Shown in pieces: positions 7,298-15,935 of a stretch of DNA of 55,689 nt. Numbering within the stretch: the first letter of the stretch is position 1; each line of letters begins with the position of its first letter. The DNA is from Nocardia gamkensis NBRC 108242 (lineage in GTDB: Bacteria > Actinomycetota > Actinomycetes > Mycobacteriales > Mycobacteriaceae). Position numbers and translations under genes: made by a program. Where the stretch lies: the NCBI RefSeq assembly GCF_001612985.1, contig NZ_BDBM01000001.1, positions 1 through 55,689 of the forward strand, read 5' to 3'. The notes under the pieces were generated by a model. The model made no database searches. It saw only the letters and a program-made list of their open reading frames with translations, and was not told where the DNA came from.

Positions 7298-8120
7298 TGA
7301 ACCAGTTGATGATTTCCTCGCCCGCCAGGATGCCGGTGGCTCGGGTGATGGTGAGGTTGGGGTGGGTCCAATTGAGTTGTTCGAGTTCGCCGTGGCGGGG
7401 GCGGATGGCGGAGTCGGCGGCGCGCAGCATGTCGGCGTCGAGGGCGCCGTCGCCCGCGGCGAGCGTGCGGGCATCGTCGGCGAGTTCTCCGCCTTCCCAG
7501 AGGCGCTTGCGCACCTCGTCGACCGCGCGGCTCTTGCAGACGGCCTGCGGCATGGTGTAGATCTTGCGGCCCTGCTGGGATGCCGACCAGCCGCGTGGAC
7601 GACACCAGTCGTCCCACTCGGCCAGGAATCCCTCGGGCACCTCCTTGGGCTTCACCACCAGATAGCAGAAGAGGTGGTCGGCCACGCGGAACTTGGTGAC
7701 CCAGGAGTCATCGATGCGGGCGTGCAATTCCTTGCTCACCTCGGACAGGTTGGCGCCTCCCGCACGGACCTTGGCGTCGATATCGATGCGCCAGCTCAGA
7801 TCGGGCACGCCGTCGACCAGGATGTTCCCGCCGTTGCTGGTGATCGCGTAGCGCCAGGGCGCTCCGGGCAGCCGGATGCGGTCGAACTGTTTGATGGTGC
7901 GGGTGGTGGTGGGAACGACGGCGGCGGGTTCGGTCAGGGTCTGCATCCGCAGCGCCGCGGTGGTCGTCATGAAGGACAGCGGCGCCCCTTCCAGATGCTC
8001 CACGCAGACCGTCGGCACGTCGGCGGTGGTGCTGAAGGCGTTACGCGAGTAGATCATCGTCCGGTCCAGGTCGGTCGCGATCAGCGCGCGTCTTCGGTGT
8101 GCTGTCGGAGATAGGTTCAC
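7269..8120 (-). CDS. HAD family hydrolase of the Ter metabolite operon
   Basis: 283 residues from GTG 8120, which overlaps the StiP stop as GTGA. HAD motif I is LIATDLDRTM (D17, D19), a substrate-specificity segment lies in WRYAITSNGGNILVDG, and motif III/IV is in the C-terminal third (AAGDGALDADML). The motif order fits a cap-type-II phosphatase acting on a sugar or nucleotide phosphate. HAD phosphatases recur in the operon described for TerD/TerC-linked metabolite systems together with StiP, phosphoribosyltransferase and HpcH/HpaI lyase. This is the last gene of the operon, and its 3' end overlaps the CYTH gene on the other strand. Confidence 0.85.
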   Translation of the reverse strand: MNLSPTAHRRRALIATDLDRTMIYSRNAFSTTADVPTVCVEHLEGAPLSFMTTTAALRMQTLTEPAAVVPTTTRTIKQFDRIRLPGAPWRYAITSNGGNILVDGVPDLSWRIDIDAKVRAGGANLSEVSKELHARIDDSWVTKFRVADHLFCYLVVKPKEVPEGFLAEWDDWCRPRGWSASQQGRKIYTMPQAVCKSRAVDEVRKRLWEGGELADDARTLAAGDGALDADMLRAADSAIRPRHGELEQLNWTHPNLTITRATGILAGEEIINWFIKAAPTPAE

Positions 8121-9256
8121 TGCTGCACGTCCTTGATCAATCCCATGCACGAATATGCCAGGTCCGCGACGACTTCGACCGGGACACCCCGGGCCGCGGC
8201 GAGCATCCGGATGTGCGCGTGCTCCGGCGCGTCCGCCTCGCGCACCAGCACCCGCCACGGCACCCGCCGCAGCAGCACCCGCGTGGTCTCGCCGACGCCG
8301 GGCTTCACGAAGTTCACGCTGGCGATGCCGTACCGCTCGCGCACTTGCTCCACCGACGCCCAGCCGGACCAGGTGGGCGTCCGGTCACCGGCGCGGACCG
8401 CGGCCACCTCCGCGGGCACCCGGTCGCGGACCGCGTCGAAGGCGCCGCTCACGACATCCAGCAGACGTCCGGACACATCCGCACCGGCCAGTTCGCGGTA
8501 GAACTTGGCGCCGTGGAAATCACCGGGGCCGATCAGCGTGTCGTTGAGCACCGTGCGCGAGATCAAGCCGGAAACGGTGGAATTCAAGCAGGCCGAGGCG
8601 ATCAGGAAGTCGTCGCGGGTGCCGTAGGTGCGCACGCAGTACCCGGGATCGGCCAGCACCGCCAACTCGTCGTCGAACCGCGCGCCACCGGCCGCGTGAT
8701 AGGCGTCGAGCGCCTCGGTCAGCTCGCGGGTGATCGCCCCTTTGCCGGTCCATCCGTCCACGAACACGACCGAGGCCGGATCGTGCTGCTCGGCCAGGTA
8801 GTCCAGCGCCACCGCGTCGATGCCGCGATCCCGCACGATCGACACCGCGTAGTGCGGAATCTCGAGGCTCGGACGCCGCCAACGCAGCCAGCGGCGCATC
8901 AGAATCCCGACCGGCGTGCCCGCCCGCGCCAGCGACGCCAGGACGATGTCCTCGCCGCGTTCGGCGACGACCAGCTCGGAGACGGTCGCCACGGCCAGCG
9001 CGAGCCGCTCGGCGCTGGCCGCCAGCACCTCGTCGAACAGCGACCGATACGTCGCGTCCGGCTGGTACTCGATCGGCAGCGACTCCGCGTAGTGCGCCTG
9101 CCCCGCCTGGATCCGCCGTTCCCGCTCGGCGACGTCGGCCTCCAGATCGACGCCCGACAGGTCCTTGAGCAGCCAGGAGACCTCGTCGGCGGCGTAGGAG
9201 CCGAACTCCGGCCCGTGCAGCGGCGTGGGTAGCGCACCCACCTCGGTACTCGTCAC
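8117..9256 (-). CDS. StiP-type cysteine protease family protein
   Basis: 379 residues from ATG 9256, overlapping the end of the phosphoribosyltransferase gene by four bases. The central region has the StiP-type order: GTPVGILMRRWLRW, then SVVFVDGWTGKGAITRELTEAL, GYCVRTYGTRDDFLIASACLNSTVSG and NDTLIGPGDFHGAKFYREL. The cysteine in IASACLNST is a candidate nucleophile. The C-terminal 80 residues (about 300-379) fit the PELOTA-like RNA-binding domain reported for the family. The target of this predicted peptidase or amidotransferase is unknown; conserved linkage puts it in a biosynthetic pathway rather than protein turnover. It is flanked by coupled genes on both sides. Confidence 0.85.
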   Translation of the reverse strand: MTSTEVGALPTPLHGPEFGSYAADEVSWLLKDLSGVDLEADVAERERRIQAGQAHYAESLPIEYQPDATYRSLFDEVLAASAERLALAVATVSELVVAERGEDIVLASLARAGTPVGILMRRWLRWRRPSLEIPHYAVSIVRDRGIDAVALDYLAEQHDPASVVFVDGWTGKGAITRELTEALDAYHAAGGARFDDELAVLADPGYCVRTYGTRDDFLIASACLNSTVSGLISRTVLNDTLIGPGDFHGAKFYRELAGADVSGRLLDVVSGAFDAVRDRVPAEVAAVRAGDRTPTWSGWASVEQVRERYGIASVNFVKPGVGETTRVLLRRVPWRVLVREADAPEHAHIRMLAAARGVPVEVVADLAYSCMGLIKDVQQ

Positions 9257-10794
9257 GCCCGGCTCCCGTTCGCTGTCGCGCGTTCGGCGTGCAGCCGCCG
9301 CGGGTCCGCCTCGGGCAGCACCGCGAGCAGCACGTCCGCTCCGGAAGCGGTCAGTACGTCGACCAGCCCGTTCTCCGCCGTCAACGCGGAGGTGTCGGCG
9401 GGCGAGTCGACCACCACGACGAGCACCGGATCGATCGCCGGATGGTCACCGCCACTGTCACCGGCGATCGGGGCCACCTTCTCCCCGCGCGCCGGAGCGG
9501 CCGCCGGGCGAGCACGCCCGCCGTCGCTGTCCACGCCCTCCGCCGCGATCGCGACCCCGTCGCCGCCGCGTGCCGGAGCCGAATCGGTGATCAGCGCTCC
9601 CAGCCCCGCCAGGTCGGCCTCGAACAAGTCGAGCGAATCCACGGCCCAGTGCGCGTTGTACAGATAACGTGGCGCGACATCGCCCGGCTCCGGGGCGATG
9701 AACCGGAACCCCCGCCGCAACGGATACCCCGGCTCGTCCAGCACGTACGCGGGCGACCGTGTCGTGGTCTGGAAGCGCGTGCGCCTCCCCGACTCGGCGA
9801 GCAGCGCCGCCAACCGCAATGGCAGGTACATCAGCTCTTCGTGCCCGAGCACGATGGTGGCCCGGCCGGGGAAATCGGCGCCGAGCCGGGCGGTCAGCAC
9901 CTGCCCCGCCTCCAGCAGCGCGGCCTCGAACGCGTCGGTATCGGAGGCGAGGATGCCGTGCCTGCCGCCCTCGGGAACAGCGGCGGGCCACGGGAGTTCG
10001 ACCCGTCCGAAGGAACCGAGGCGCCCGGCGGTCGGATTGAGCCGCGGTTCGGGAAGCGCGCCGACCGCATCGCTCAGCCCCTCGGGCAGCGACGCCCGGC
10101 CGGTGGCGAGGCAGACGGTATCGATACGCGCGCCGAGTTCGGCGGCGGCCGCATCGAACGCGGCGCGGTCGCTCTCATCGCGCAGGTCGACAAGCGACGC
10201 GAGCACGTAGTGGGCGCGCGGCGAGAAGGCGTGCAACGCGCGCACCGCGTCGATCGCGGTGGCACCGGTGGAGATCTCGTCGTCGACGAGCACCAGCGGC
10301 AGGTCGTTGACGAAGATGTCGGCCGGCGCCGGCTGTAGCAGGTGCGAGGTGGCATGCGAATGCCCCTCCTCGAACCCGGCGAGCGTCTGCGCGTGCGGCA
10401 CCTCGCGCCGGGTCGAATGGAGATAACAGCTCGCGCCGATCCGCGCGGCCACACAGTGGCCGAGTCCCGTCGCGGTCTCGGCGAACCCGAGCACGACGGC
10501 TTCGCGTTCACCGAGCACCGCGCGCACCAGATCACCCAGGTGATCGCCCGCGCCGAGCACCACCCGCGGATCGGTCGGCAGGTGCTTGCCGAGCACGGTG
10601 GATACCAGCAGGTGCGCCCTGCGCCGGTTGTTGTGGCGAACACCCGGCTGGACCAGCGCCGTGATCGGCAGCCGCGCCGAGCGCAGCCGGTCCGAATCGC
10701 GTTCGCGCATCGGGTCGCAATGCAGCGATATGCCGAGAGTTCTTGTTGCCCAGGGAATTTCGCTGCTACCGAGTTCGGTCGCTCGGCCGTTCAT
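9253..10794 (-). CDS. Phosphoribosyltransferase family protein of the Ter operon
   Basis: 513 residues from ATG 10794, overlapping the lyase stop as ATGA. The PRPP-binding loop is LVLVDDEISTGATA (about residues 167-180). Upstream of it are GAGDHLGDLV and GFAETATGLGH, which form the flexible loop and dimer region of type I phosphoribosyltransferases. A second conserved block, IVLGHEELMYLPLRLAALL, and a TRSPAYVLDEPGYPLRRGFRF block mark the C-terminal TRSP domain usually fused to these Ter-linked enzymes. The stretch of about residues 415-455 is Ala/Gly/Asp-rich and looks like a linker. The enzyme should transfer a phosphoribosyl group to an unknown acceptor. Confidence 0.86.
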   Translation of the reverse strand: MNGRATELGSSEIPWATRTLGISLHCDPMRERDSDRLRSARLPITALVQPGVRHNNRRRAHLLVSTVLGKHLPTDPRVVLGAGDHLGDLVRAVLGEREAVVLGFAETATGLGHCVAARIGASCYLHSTRREVPHAQTLAGFEEGHSHATSHLLQPAPADIFVNDLPLVLVDDEISTGATAIDAVRALHAFSPRAHYVLASLVDLRDESDRAAFDAAAAELGARIDTVCLATGRASLPEGLSDAVGALPEPRLNPTAGRLGSFGRVELPWPAAVPEGGRHGILASDTDAFEAALLEAGQVLTARLGADFPGRATIVLGHEELMYLPLRLAALLAESGRRTRFQTTTRSPAYVLDEPGYPLRRGFRFIAPEPGDVAPRYLYNAHWAVDSLDLFEADLAGLGALITDSAPARGGDGVAIAAEGVDSDGGRARPAAAPARGEKVAPIAGDSGGDHPAIDPVLVVVVDSPADTSALTAENGLVDVLTASGADVLLAVLPEADPRRLHAERATANGSRA

Positions 10795-12005
10795 ACGGTG
10801 ACCATCGCGGTAAGCAGATCCACGAACGACACTCCCTTGTTCGCCACGCCGAACACCCGTGCGCGCAACAAGGTCTGTCGCGCCCAACTGCGATGCGGCC
10901 GCATCTCGTTCATCTTGTTCCGGTAACCGGAGGCCGCCACGCCGCCGACGTCCTCGCGCAGGATGTCCAGCGCGTCCGAGTACTCCTCGTGCGACACCAC
11001 CGACAGCGCGTGCACGGCGGACACGTGCGACGGGTGGATCACCGTCTTGCCCTGGATGCCGTTGGCCCGGTCCAGCGTGATCTCCCGCAGCAAGCCGTCC
11101 AGATCCCGGCTGACCAGGTACTGCCGGAACGGCACCGCGTCGGACTCCTCGAACGGCGCGGTCCGCAGCAGCGGCCGGAACATCCGTTCGTGATCGGCGA
11201 AGTACTCCCACACCGGCCCCGTGATGACGAACCCGGTACCGTCCGCGCGCCCCAGGTAGTTCACGATGTCGGCGATGACGTCGGCGACCACGCGCACGTC
11301 GTAGATGGTCAGGTCGCGGTCGCGGCGGATGCCGAACGTCGAGCACATGTCGGTCGCGCCCACCCGCACCGCGAGCACCCGCTCCCGGTGCGCGGCCAGC
11401 AGCGCCGCGATCTGGGTGAGCTCGTAATCGCGGGTCTCCCGATGCACCAGCCCCGGCGACTCCAGCACCGGCATCCCGTACAGCGGCCGGTCCACCCGCT
11501 GGGCCGCGATGTTCAGCGCGTTGAGGTACTTCGGTCCGGTGACGCTGTCGAACTTCGGGAACACGAACCCGGTCAGCACCTTGGCGCCCGGTCCGAGTTG
11601 CTCGATGAGTTCGGTGATCGTGTCCGCGTCGCGCACCCGGACGAACAACAGGGGATTGGCGTCGTGGCTGCTCGCGAGCAGATCGAGCGCGGCGACGGTC
11701 TGCTGCTTGGCGTATTCCACCTCGTGATCGGCCACCGCGTCCTCGAGGTCGATCACCATCGAACACACCCCGTGCTCGGCGCGCCTGCCGATCGTCAGCG
11801 CGAGATCGGGCCTGGTCGCGGGCGCGTACAGCGTCGCGCCGAGCCCGACCGCGAGCAACTCGCGATCGGTGTGGTCGTCGCCGAACGGCTCGGGCTGCCG
11901 GTGGAAGAGTCGCCTCGCCTCCGGGCCGTGCAACTGCCGGAAGTGGCGCAGCGGCATTCGCTTCCGCAGGGAAACCTCCTGCTGGACGGCGATGCCTGCG
12001 GTCAT
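10791..12005 (-). CDS. HpcH/HpaI aldolase/citrate lyase family protein
   Basis: 404 residues from ATG 12005. The family barrel is shown by VIDLEDAVADHE (about residues 84-95, metal and substrate site), FVRVRDADT, TGFVFPKF, MPVLESPGLV and VRVGATDMCSTFGIRRDRDLTIYD. The last is the metal-binding region typical of the citE-like branch in Ter operons. IQGKTVIHPSHV closes the barrel. Members cleave or form C-C bonds with Mg2+; the substrate here is unknown. It overlaps the phosphoribosyltransferase start by four bases and follows the coiled-coil gene by 13 bases. The first 45 residues are basic and variable, so a later start cannot be excluded. Confidence 0.88.
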   Translation of the reverse strand: MTAGIAVQQEVSLRKRMPLRHFRQLHGPEARRLFHRQPEPFGDDHTDRELLAVGLGATLYAPATRPDLALTIGRRAEHGVCSMVIDLEDAVADHEVEYAKQQTVAALDLLASSHDANPLLFVRVRDADTITELIEQLGPGAKVLTGFVFPKFDSVTGPKYLNALNIAAQRVDRPLYGMPVLESPGLVHRETRDYELTQIAALLAAHRERVLAVRVGATDMCSTFGIRRDRDLTIYDVRVVADVIADIVNYLGRADGTGFVITGPVWEYFADHERMFRPLLRTAPFEESDAVPFRQYLVSRDLDGLLREITLDRANGIQGKTVIHPSHVSAVHALSVVSHEEYSDALDILREDVGGVAASGYRNKMNEMRPHRSWARQTLLRARVFGVANKGVSFVDLLTAMVTV

Positions 12006-12018
12006 CGTTGCCCCATCC

Positions 12019-13236
12019 TCATTCTCGTCGTGGTCCTGCTTGTCTTCTCATTCGTTCCACTACCCCGGCTATGAATTCCGTAACGGCATTCAGTTCCGTC
12101 ACATAGGCCCAGTAGTCGGGATGACGCCCCGACAGTGTTTCGCTGATTCGGTCGATCCGTGCCGCTTGCGCGTCGAGCACCGAACCCCATTCGGCGACCA
12201 GCCCGCGGCTCACCGCGAGCATCTGCGCGTCCCGCAGCCGGAATCGTACGGCCTTGGCCTGTTCTTGCGGGTCGGACCGGATCGCACGCAGCAAGGTGAG
12301 CCGCTTGGTGACGGCGTCGACCCGCTGCTCGGCCTCGGCGAGGAACCCGCGCGCGGATGTGGTCAGATCAAGTGCAAACTCCGGATTGTTCTCCGCCGCC
12401 GCCGTACGCGCCCTGCCCAAGGCCGCGTCCGCGGCCTCGATGGCTCGCTGGCTTTCCCGCTCATTGTTAGCCAGATCGGCCGAACTCGCAGCATTGAACT
12501 CGCGCAGCAGCGCCGAGAAGGCCTGCGGAACGCCTTCGGCCCTGGTCCGGACGGCGGCAAGGCGGGTTGTCACCGAGGAGATAGCGGTGTTCGCGGCCGC
12601 GGCCCGAGATGGTGCTTGCGCCAATGCATCCGCCAGCTCCCTGGTGGCCGTCTCCAGCCGGTTCGCGGCCTCCCGCACCGCGCCCGCGGGTGCGCCGGAA
12701 CCCGACGCCTCCAGTGTGACCAGCGCCTCGTCGACCGCGGTGGCGCCCTTGCGCACCGACGGATAGTTCGCGAACTCCGACTCGGCGGCCCGGCCGCGCA
12801 CCTCGGCGGCGGCGGCCTTCACCTGCTGCGCCAACCGCGGCACCGCGCCGAGCACGGCCACCGCCTCTTCGAGCTTGCCCTGGTCGCCGCGATAGAACTC
12901 GTCGACGGCGTGCGCCGCGTCGGTCAGTTGCCGTACCGCGGCGTCGACGCGTTGCCCGCCCTGCGGGACCGGCGGCCCGCCCTGCTGCGCGGCCTCCAAT
13001 TCCGCGCTCAACGTCAGATAGACCTCTGCGGCGCCATAACACTTGTGGCGCACCGGTTCCCAGCGCGCGCCCGTCCGCCGCTCGGGGAAGATCTGATCGG
13101 CGGCGTGCACCGCCGCGTCGGCCGCGCTCTGCCGCCGGTCCATGTCGAGGAACGCCGTCGCCAGCGCCGCGCGGGCATGTTCGATCCACTCGTCGTTTCC
13201 CGACGAACGGAACCAACCGCGCCTTCGCCCTGCCAC
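12019..13236 (-). CDS. Long coiled-coil protein heading the Ter operon
   Basis: 405 residues from GTG 13236. Nearly the whole protein is Ala-, Glu- and Arg-rich helix with heptad-like spacing, best seen at residues 100-370 (LEEAVAVLGAVPRLAQQVKAA, RAAANRLETATRELADAL). The first 15 residues are basic (GRRRGWFRSS). There is no signal peptide or membrane helix, so it is probably a cytoplasmic scaffold. I do not recognise a catalytic domain. Its place as first gene of the operon, divergent from terD, suggests that it organises or anchors the Ter complex. That role is inferred from context only. Confidence 0.75.
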   Translation of the reverse strand: MAGRRRGWFRSSGNDEWIEHARAALATAFLDMDRRQSAADAAVHAADQIFPERRTGARWEPVRHKCYGAAEVYLTLSAELEAAQQGGPPVPQGGQRVDAAVRQLTDAAHAVDEFYRGDQGKLEEAVAVLGAVPRLAQQVKAAAAEVRGRAAESEFANYPSVRKGATAVDEALVTLEASGSGAPAGAVREAANRLETATRELADALAQAPSRAAAANTAISSVTTRLAAVRTRAEGVPQAFSALLREFNAASSADLANNERESQRAIEAADAALGRARTAAAENNPEFALDLTTSARGFLAEAEQRVDAVTKRLTLLRAIRSDPQEQAKAVRFRLRDAQMLAVSRGLVAEWGSVLDAQAARIDRISETLSGRHPDYWAYVTELNAVTEFIAGVVERMRRQAGPRRE

Positions 13237-13381
13237 GCCCCGATGGTAGGAGATCTTCCTGTTCGCCGGGGGTTACGCCGGTTCCTACGCAAGTTCGCGG
13301 AAACCTACTACTGTCGTATGACGTACCCGGCGATTCGGACATGCTGGGAACCAATGACGGACTATTGAAAGGGAATCCCGC

Positions 13382-13957
13382 ATGGGTGTCAGTTTGTCCA
13401 AGGGCGGCAATGTCTCGCTGACCAAGGCGGCGCCTAACCTCACTGCTGTTGCAGTCGGCCTCGGGTGGGATGTGCGGACCACCACCGGCACCGACTTCGA
13501 CCTCGACGCCAGCGCCATCGCGACCGGCGCGGACAAGAAGGTCCTGTCCGACCAGCACTTCGTCTTCTTCAACAACCTGCGCTCGCCCGAGGGCGCGATC
13601 GAGCACGCGGGCGACAACCGCACCGGCGAGGGCGAGGGCGACGACGAGGTCATCAACGTCGACCTGGCAAACACCCCGCCCACGATCGAGAGCATCTTCT
13701 TCCCGGTCTCGATCTACGACGCCGACTCCCGCTCGCAGTCCTTCGGCCAGGTCCGCAACGCCTACATCCGCGTCGTGGATCGCAGCAACGGCGAGGAGCT
13801 CGCCCGCTACGACCTCACCGAGGACGCGTCGACCGAAACCGCCATGGTCTTCGGCGAGCTGTACCGCAACGGCGCGGAGTGGAAGTTCCGCGCGATCGGC
13901 CAGGGTTACGCCTCCGGTCTGGCGGGCATCGCCCGTGACTACGGCGTGAACGTCTAA
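13382..13957 (+). CDS. terD: TerD family stress protein
   Basis: 191 residues from ATG 13382, preceded by GAAAGGGAA. It is a full-length canonical Ter[15 protein letters not shown] at the N-terminus, [13 protein letters not shown] (calcium ligands), [20 protein letters not shown], then [13 protein letters not shown] and [14 protein letters not shown], and a C-terminal [22 protein letters not shown]. The family binds two calcium ions per domain and is tied to membrane-associated stress complexes with TerC. It is divergent from the coiled-coil/lyase operon across 145 bases, and is followed by a hairpin and the TerC-like DUF475 gene. Confidence 0.94.
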   Translation: MGVSLSKGGNVSLTKAAPNLTAVAVGLGWDVRTTTGTDFDLDASAIATGADKKVLSDQHFVFFNNLRSPEGAIEHAGDNRTGEGEGDDEVINVDLANTPPTIESIFFPVSIYDADSRSQSFGQVRNAYIRVVDRSNGEELARYDLTEDASTETAMVFGELYRNGAEWKFRAIGQGYASGLAGIARDYGVNV

Positions 13958-13976
13958 GCAACACTTCGCTGTTCGC

Positions 13977-14000
13977 AGGGGGCCCGGCGACGGGCCCCCT
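13977..14000 (+). terminator. GC-rich hairpin after terD
   Basis: AGGGGGCCCG and CGGGCCCCCT are perfect 10-base arms around GCGA, starting 20 bases after the terD stop. There is no T-run. It could be an intrinsic terminator of the actinobacterial type or a partial one that lowers read-through into the DUF475 gene. Confidence 0.6.
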
Positions 14001-14115
14001 CGTCATGCGGCCCAGGCATGCCGGCGCCCTGGGAGCAGCGTTGGACAACCGGCGATCCAGCAGCCACGCTGGTAGCAACGTCGCCGCCTCGTCTTCACTC
14101 ACGAAAGGTCCCAGC

Positions 14116-15216
14116 GTGGTCCTGCGCATATTCGGCATGTCCCTCGTCGTCACGGTGCTCTCGCTCATCGCTGCGGTCGTGTACGGCGGACCGACCGCAC
14201 TCGCGCTCGCCGCGATCCTCGGCATCCTCGAGGTGTCCCTCTCGTTCGACAACGCCGTGATCAACGCCACCGTGCTCGAACGCATGAGCGCTTTCTGGCA
14301 GCGGATCTTCCTCACCATCGGCGTGTTGATCGCCGTCTTCGGCATGCGGCTGGTCTTCCCGCTGGCCATCGTGTGGATCACGGCCGGGCTGGATCCCGTC
14401 CGGGCCTTCGACCTGGCCCTCAACCCGCCCCCGGGCGACGCGCTGACCTTCCCGGACGGCAGCCCCAGCTACGAGAAACTGCTCACCGACGCGCACCCGC
14501 AGATCGCGGCGTTCGGCGGCATGTTCCTGGCGCTGCTGTTCCTCAACTTCATCTTCGAGGAACGCGACATCACCTGGCTGAGCTGGCTGGAACGGCCGCT
14601 GGCCAAGGCGGGCAAGCTGGACATGCTCTCCGTGGTGGTCGCGGGCGGCGGCCTGATCCTCACCGCCGAGTTCATCGCCGACGAGGCGCACCGCTCGACC
14701 GTCCTGGTGGCGGGCCTGCTCGGCATGATCACCTACATCGCGGTGGACGGCCTCGGCTCCATGTTCCACACCGAGGAGCACACCGAAGGCGGCCCCTCCG
14801 AGCTGGTGAAGGCCACCGGTAAGGCGGGCTTCTTCCTGTTCCTCTACCTGGAGGTGCTCGACGCGTCGTTCTCCTTCGACGGCGTGATCGGCGCGTTCGC
14901 CATCACCTCCGACCCGATCATCATCGCGCTCGGCCTCGGCCTGATCGGCGCCATGTTCGTCCGGTCGATCACGGTGTACCTGGTCCGCAAGGGCACCCTG
15001 TCGGAGTACGTCTACCTGGAGCACGGCGCGCACTGGGCGATCGGCGCGCTGGCGGCGATCCTGCTGGTCTCGATCGGCGTGCACATCAACGAGATCGTCA
15101 CCGGCCTGGTCGGCGTCGCGTTCATCGGCGCGGCCTTCCTCACCAGCATCGTCCGCAACGGCCGAGCGGACGAGGAGGAACTGGACAGCGAACGGGAACC
15201 CACGCCGGTAGGCTGA
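14116..15216 (+). CDS. DUF475/TerC-like integral membrane protein
   Basis: 366 residues from GTG 14116, with GAAAGG eight bases upstream. It has about nine hydrophobic helices. The TerC hallmark appears twice: SLSFDNAVINATVL (residues 41-54) and SFSFDGVIGAF (about 251-261). The aspartate of each lies within a membrane segment, as in TerC-type transporters, some of which move Mn2+. A long soluble loop (about 110-140) separates helices three and four. The C-terminus is acidic (ADEEELDSERE). TerC is the usual membrane partner of TerD, which fits the genes on either side. It is probably a metal-ion exporter or a membrane anchor for the Ter complex. Confidence 0.9.
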   Translation: MVLRIFGMSLVVTVLSLIAAVVYGGPTALALAAILGILEVSLSFDNAVINATVLERMSAFWQRIFLTIGVLIAVFGMRLVFPLAIVWITAGLDPVRAFDLALNPPPGDALTFPDGSPSYEKLLTDAHPQIAAFGGMFLALLFLNFIFEERDITWLSWLERPLAKAGKLDMLSVVVAGGGLILTAEFIADEAHRSTVLVAGLLGMITYIAVDGLGSMFHTEEHTEGGPSELVKATGKAGFFLFLYLEVLDASFSFDGVIGAFAITSDPIIIALGLGLIGAMFVRSITVYLVRKGTLSEYVYLEHGAHWAIGALAAILLVSIGVHINEIVTGLVGVAFIGAAFLTSIVRNGRADEEELDSEREPTPVG

Positions 15217-15243
15217 TTCCCGGCAAGCAGCCGAAGACCCGTT

Positions 15244-15281
15244 GCGGCAGCGGCCCCATCCCAGCGGATGGCCGCTGCCGC
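15244..15281 (+). terminator. Long hairpin between the DUF475 and TerD/TerA genes
   Basis: The stem pairs GCGGCAGCGG with CCGCTGCCGC and continues to ATCC/GGAT with a two-base bulge; the loop is CAGC. CTCTCGTTTCC follows. It starts 28 bases after the DUF475 stop and ends 29 bases before the next start, so it may end one transcript or set relative expression of the two genes. Confidence 0.6.
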
Positions 15282-15310
15282 TCTCGTTTCCACAGAGGGG
15301 GGATCGCGCC

Positions 15311-15934
15311 ATGGCGATCAACGCCAACCCTGGCGGCGTCAACCTGTCCAAGGTGACCCTGTCGAAGGCGACACCCAGCATCAATCTGACCAAGCCGGGT
15401 GAGCAACAGGGCACCATGCGGGTCAACCTGAACTGGTCGAGCGGATCCAAGGGTTTCTTCCGCCGGTCCAAGCCCGTCGACCTGGACCTCGGCTGCCTCT
15501 ACGAACTGTCCACCGGAGCCAAGGGCGTCGTCCAGGCGATCGGGAACAATTTCGGCACTTTGGAGGCCGAGCCCTACATCCGGCTCGACGGCGACGACCG
15601 CAGCGGTTCGGCGACCACGGGCGAGAACATGCACATCGACCTCGCCCGGCCCGAGTTGTTCCGGCGCATCCTGATCTTCGCCTTCATCTACGAGGGCGTG
15701 CCCAACTGGGCCGCCGCCGACGGCGTGGTCACGCTCTACCCCACGTCCGGTCCGCAGATCGAGGTCCGCCTCGACTCTCCGGTGGACGGCGCGCGCTCGT
15801 GCGCCATCGCCCTGCTGCTGAACCAAGGGGCCGGGATCACCGTGCACCGCGAAGTGCATTACGTCAACGGCGCCCAGCGCGAACTCGACCAGGCCTACCA
15901 GTGGGGCATGCAGTGGCAGGCAGGGCGAAAGTAG
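15311..15934 (+). CDS. TerD/TerA family protein
   Basis: 207 residues from ATG 15311, with GAGGGGGGA upstream. The N-terminus repeats a VNLSKVTLSK/INLTKPG pattern, then VNLNWSSGSKG begins the TerD-like beta sandwich. LDLGCLYELSTGAKGVVQAIG, IRLDGDDRSGS and TTGENMHIDL follow, with acidic residues where TerD places calcium. The C-terminal half (ILIFAFIYEGVPNW, then YVNGAQRELDQAYQWGMQW) matches the TerA-like branch, which keeps the fold but has fewer ligands. It follows the DUF475 gene and ends one base before the stop of the convergent EamA gene. It probably works with TerD and TerC in the same stress response. Confidence 0.88.
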   Translation: MAINANPGGVNLSKVTLSKATPSINLTKPGEQQGTMRVNLNWSSGSKGFFRRSKPVDLDLGCLYELSTGAKGVVQAIGNNFGTLEAEPYIRLDGDDRSGSATTGENMHIDLARPELFRRILIFAFIYEGVPNWAAADGVVTLYPTSGPQIEVRLDSPVDGARSCAIALLLNQGAGITVHREVHYVNGAQRELDQAYQWGMQWQAGRK

Positions 15935-15935
15935 G

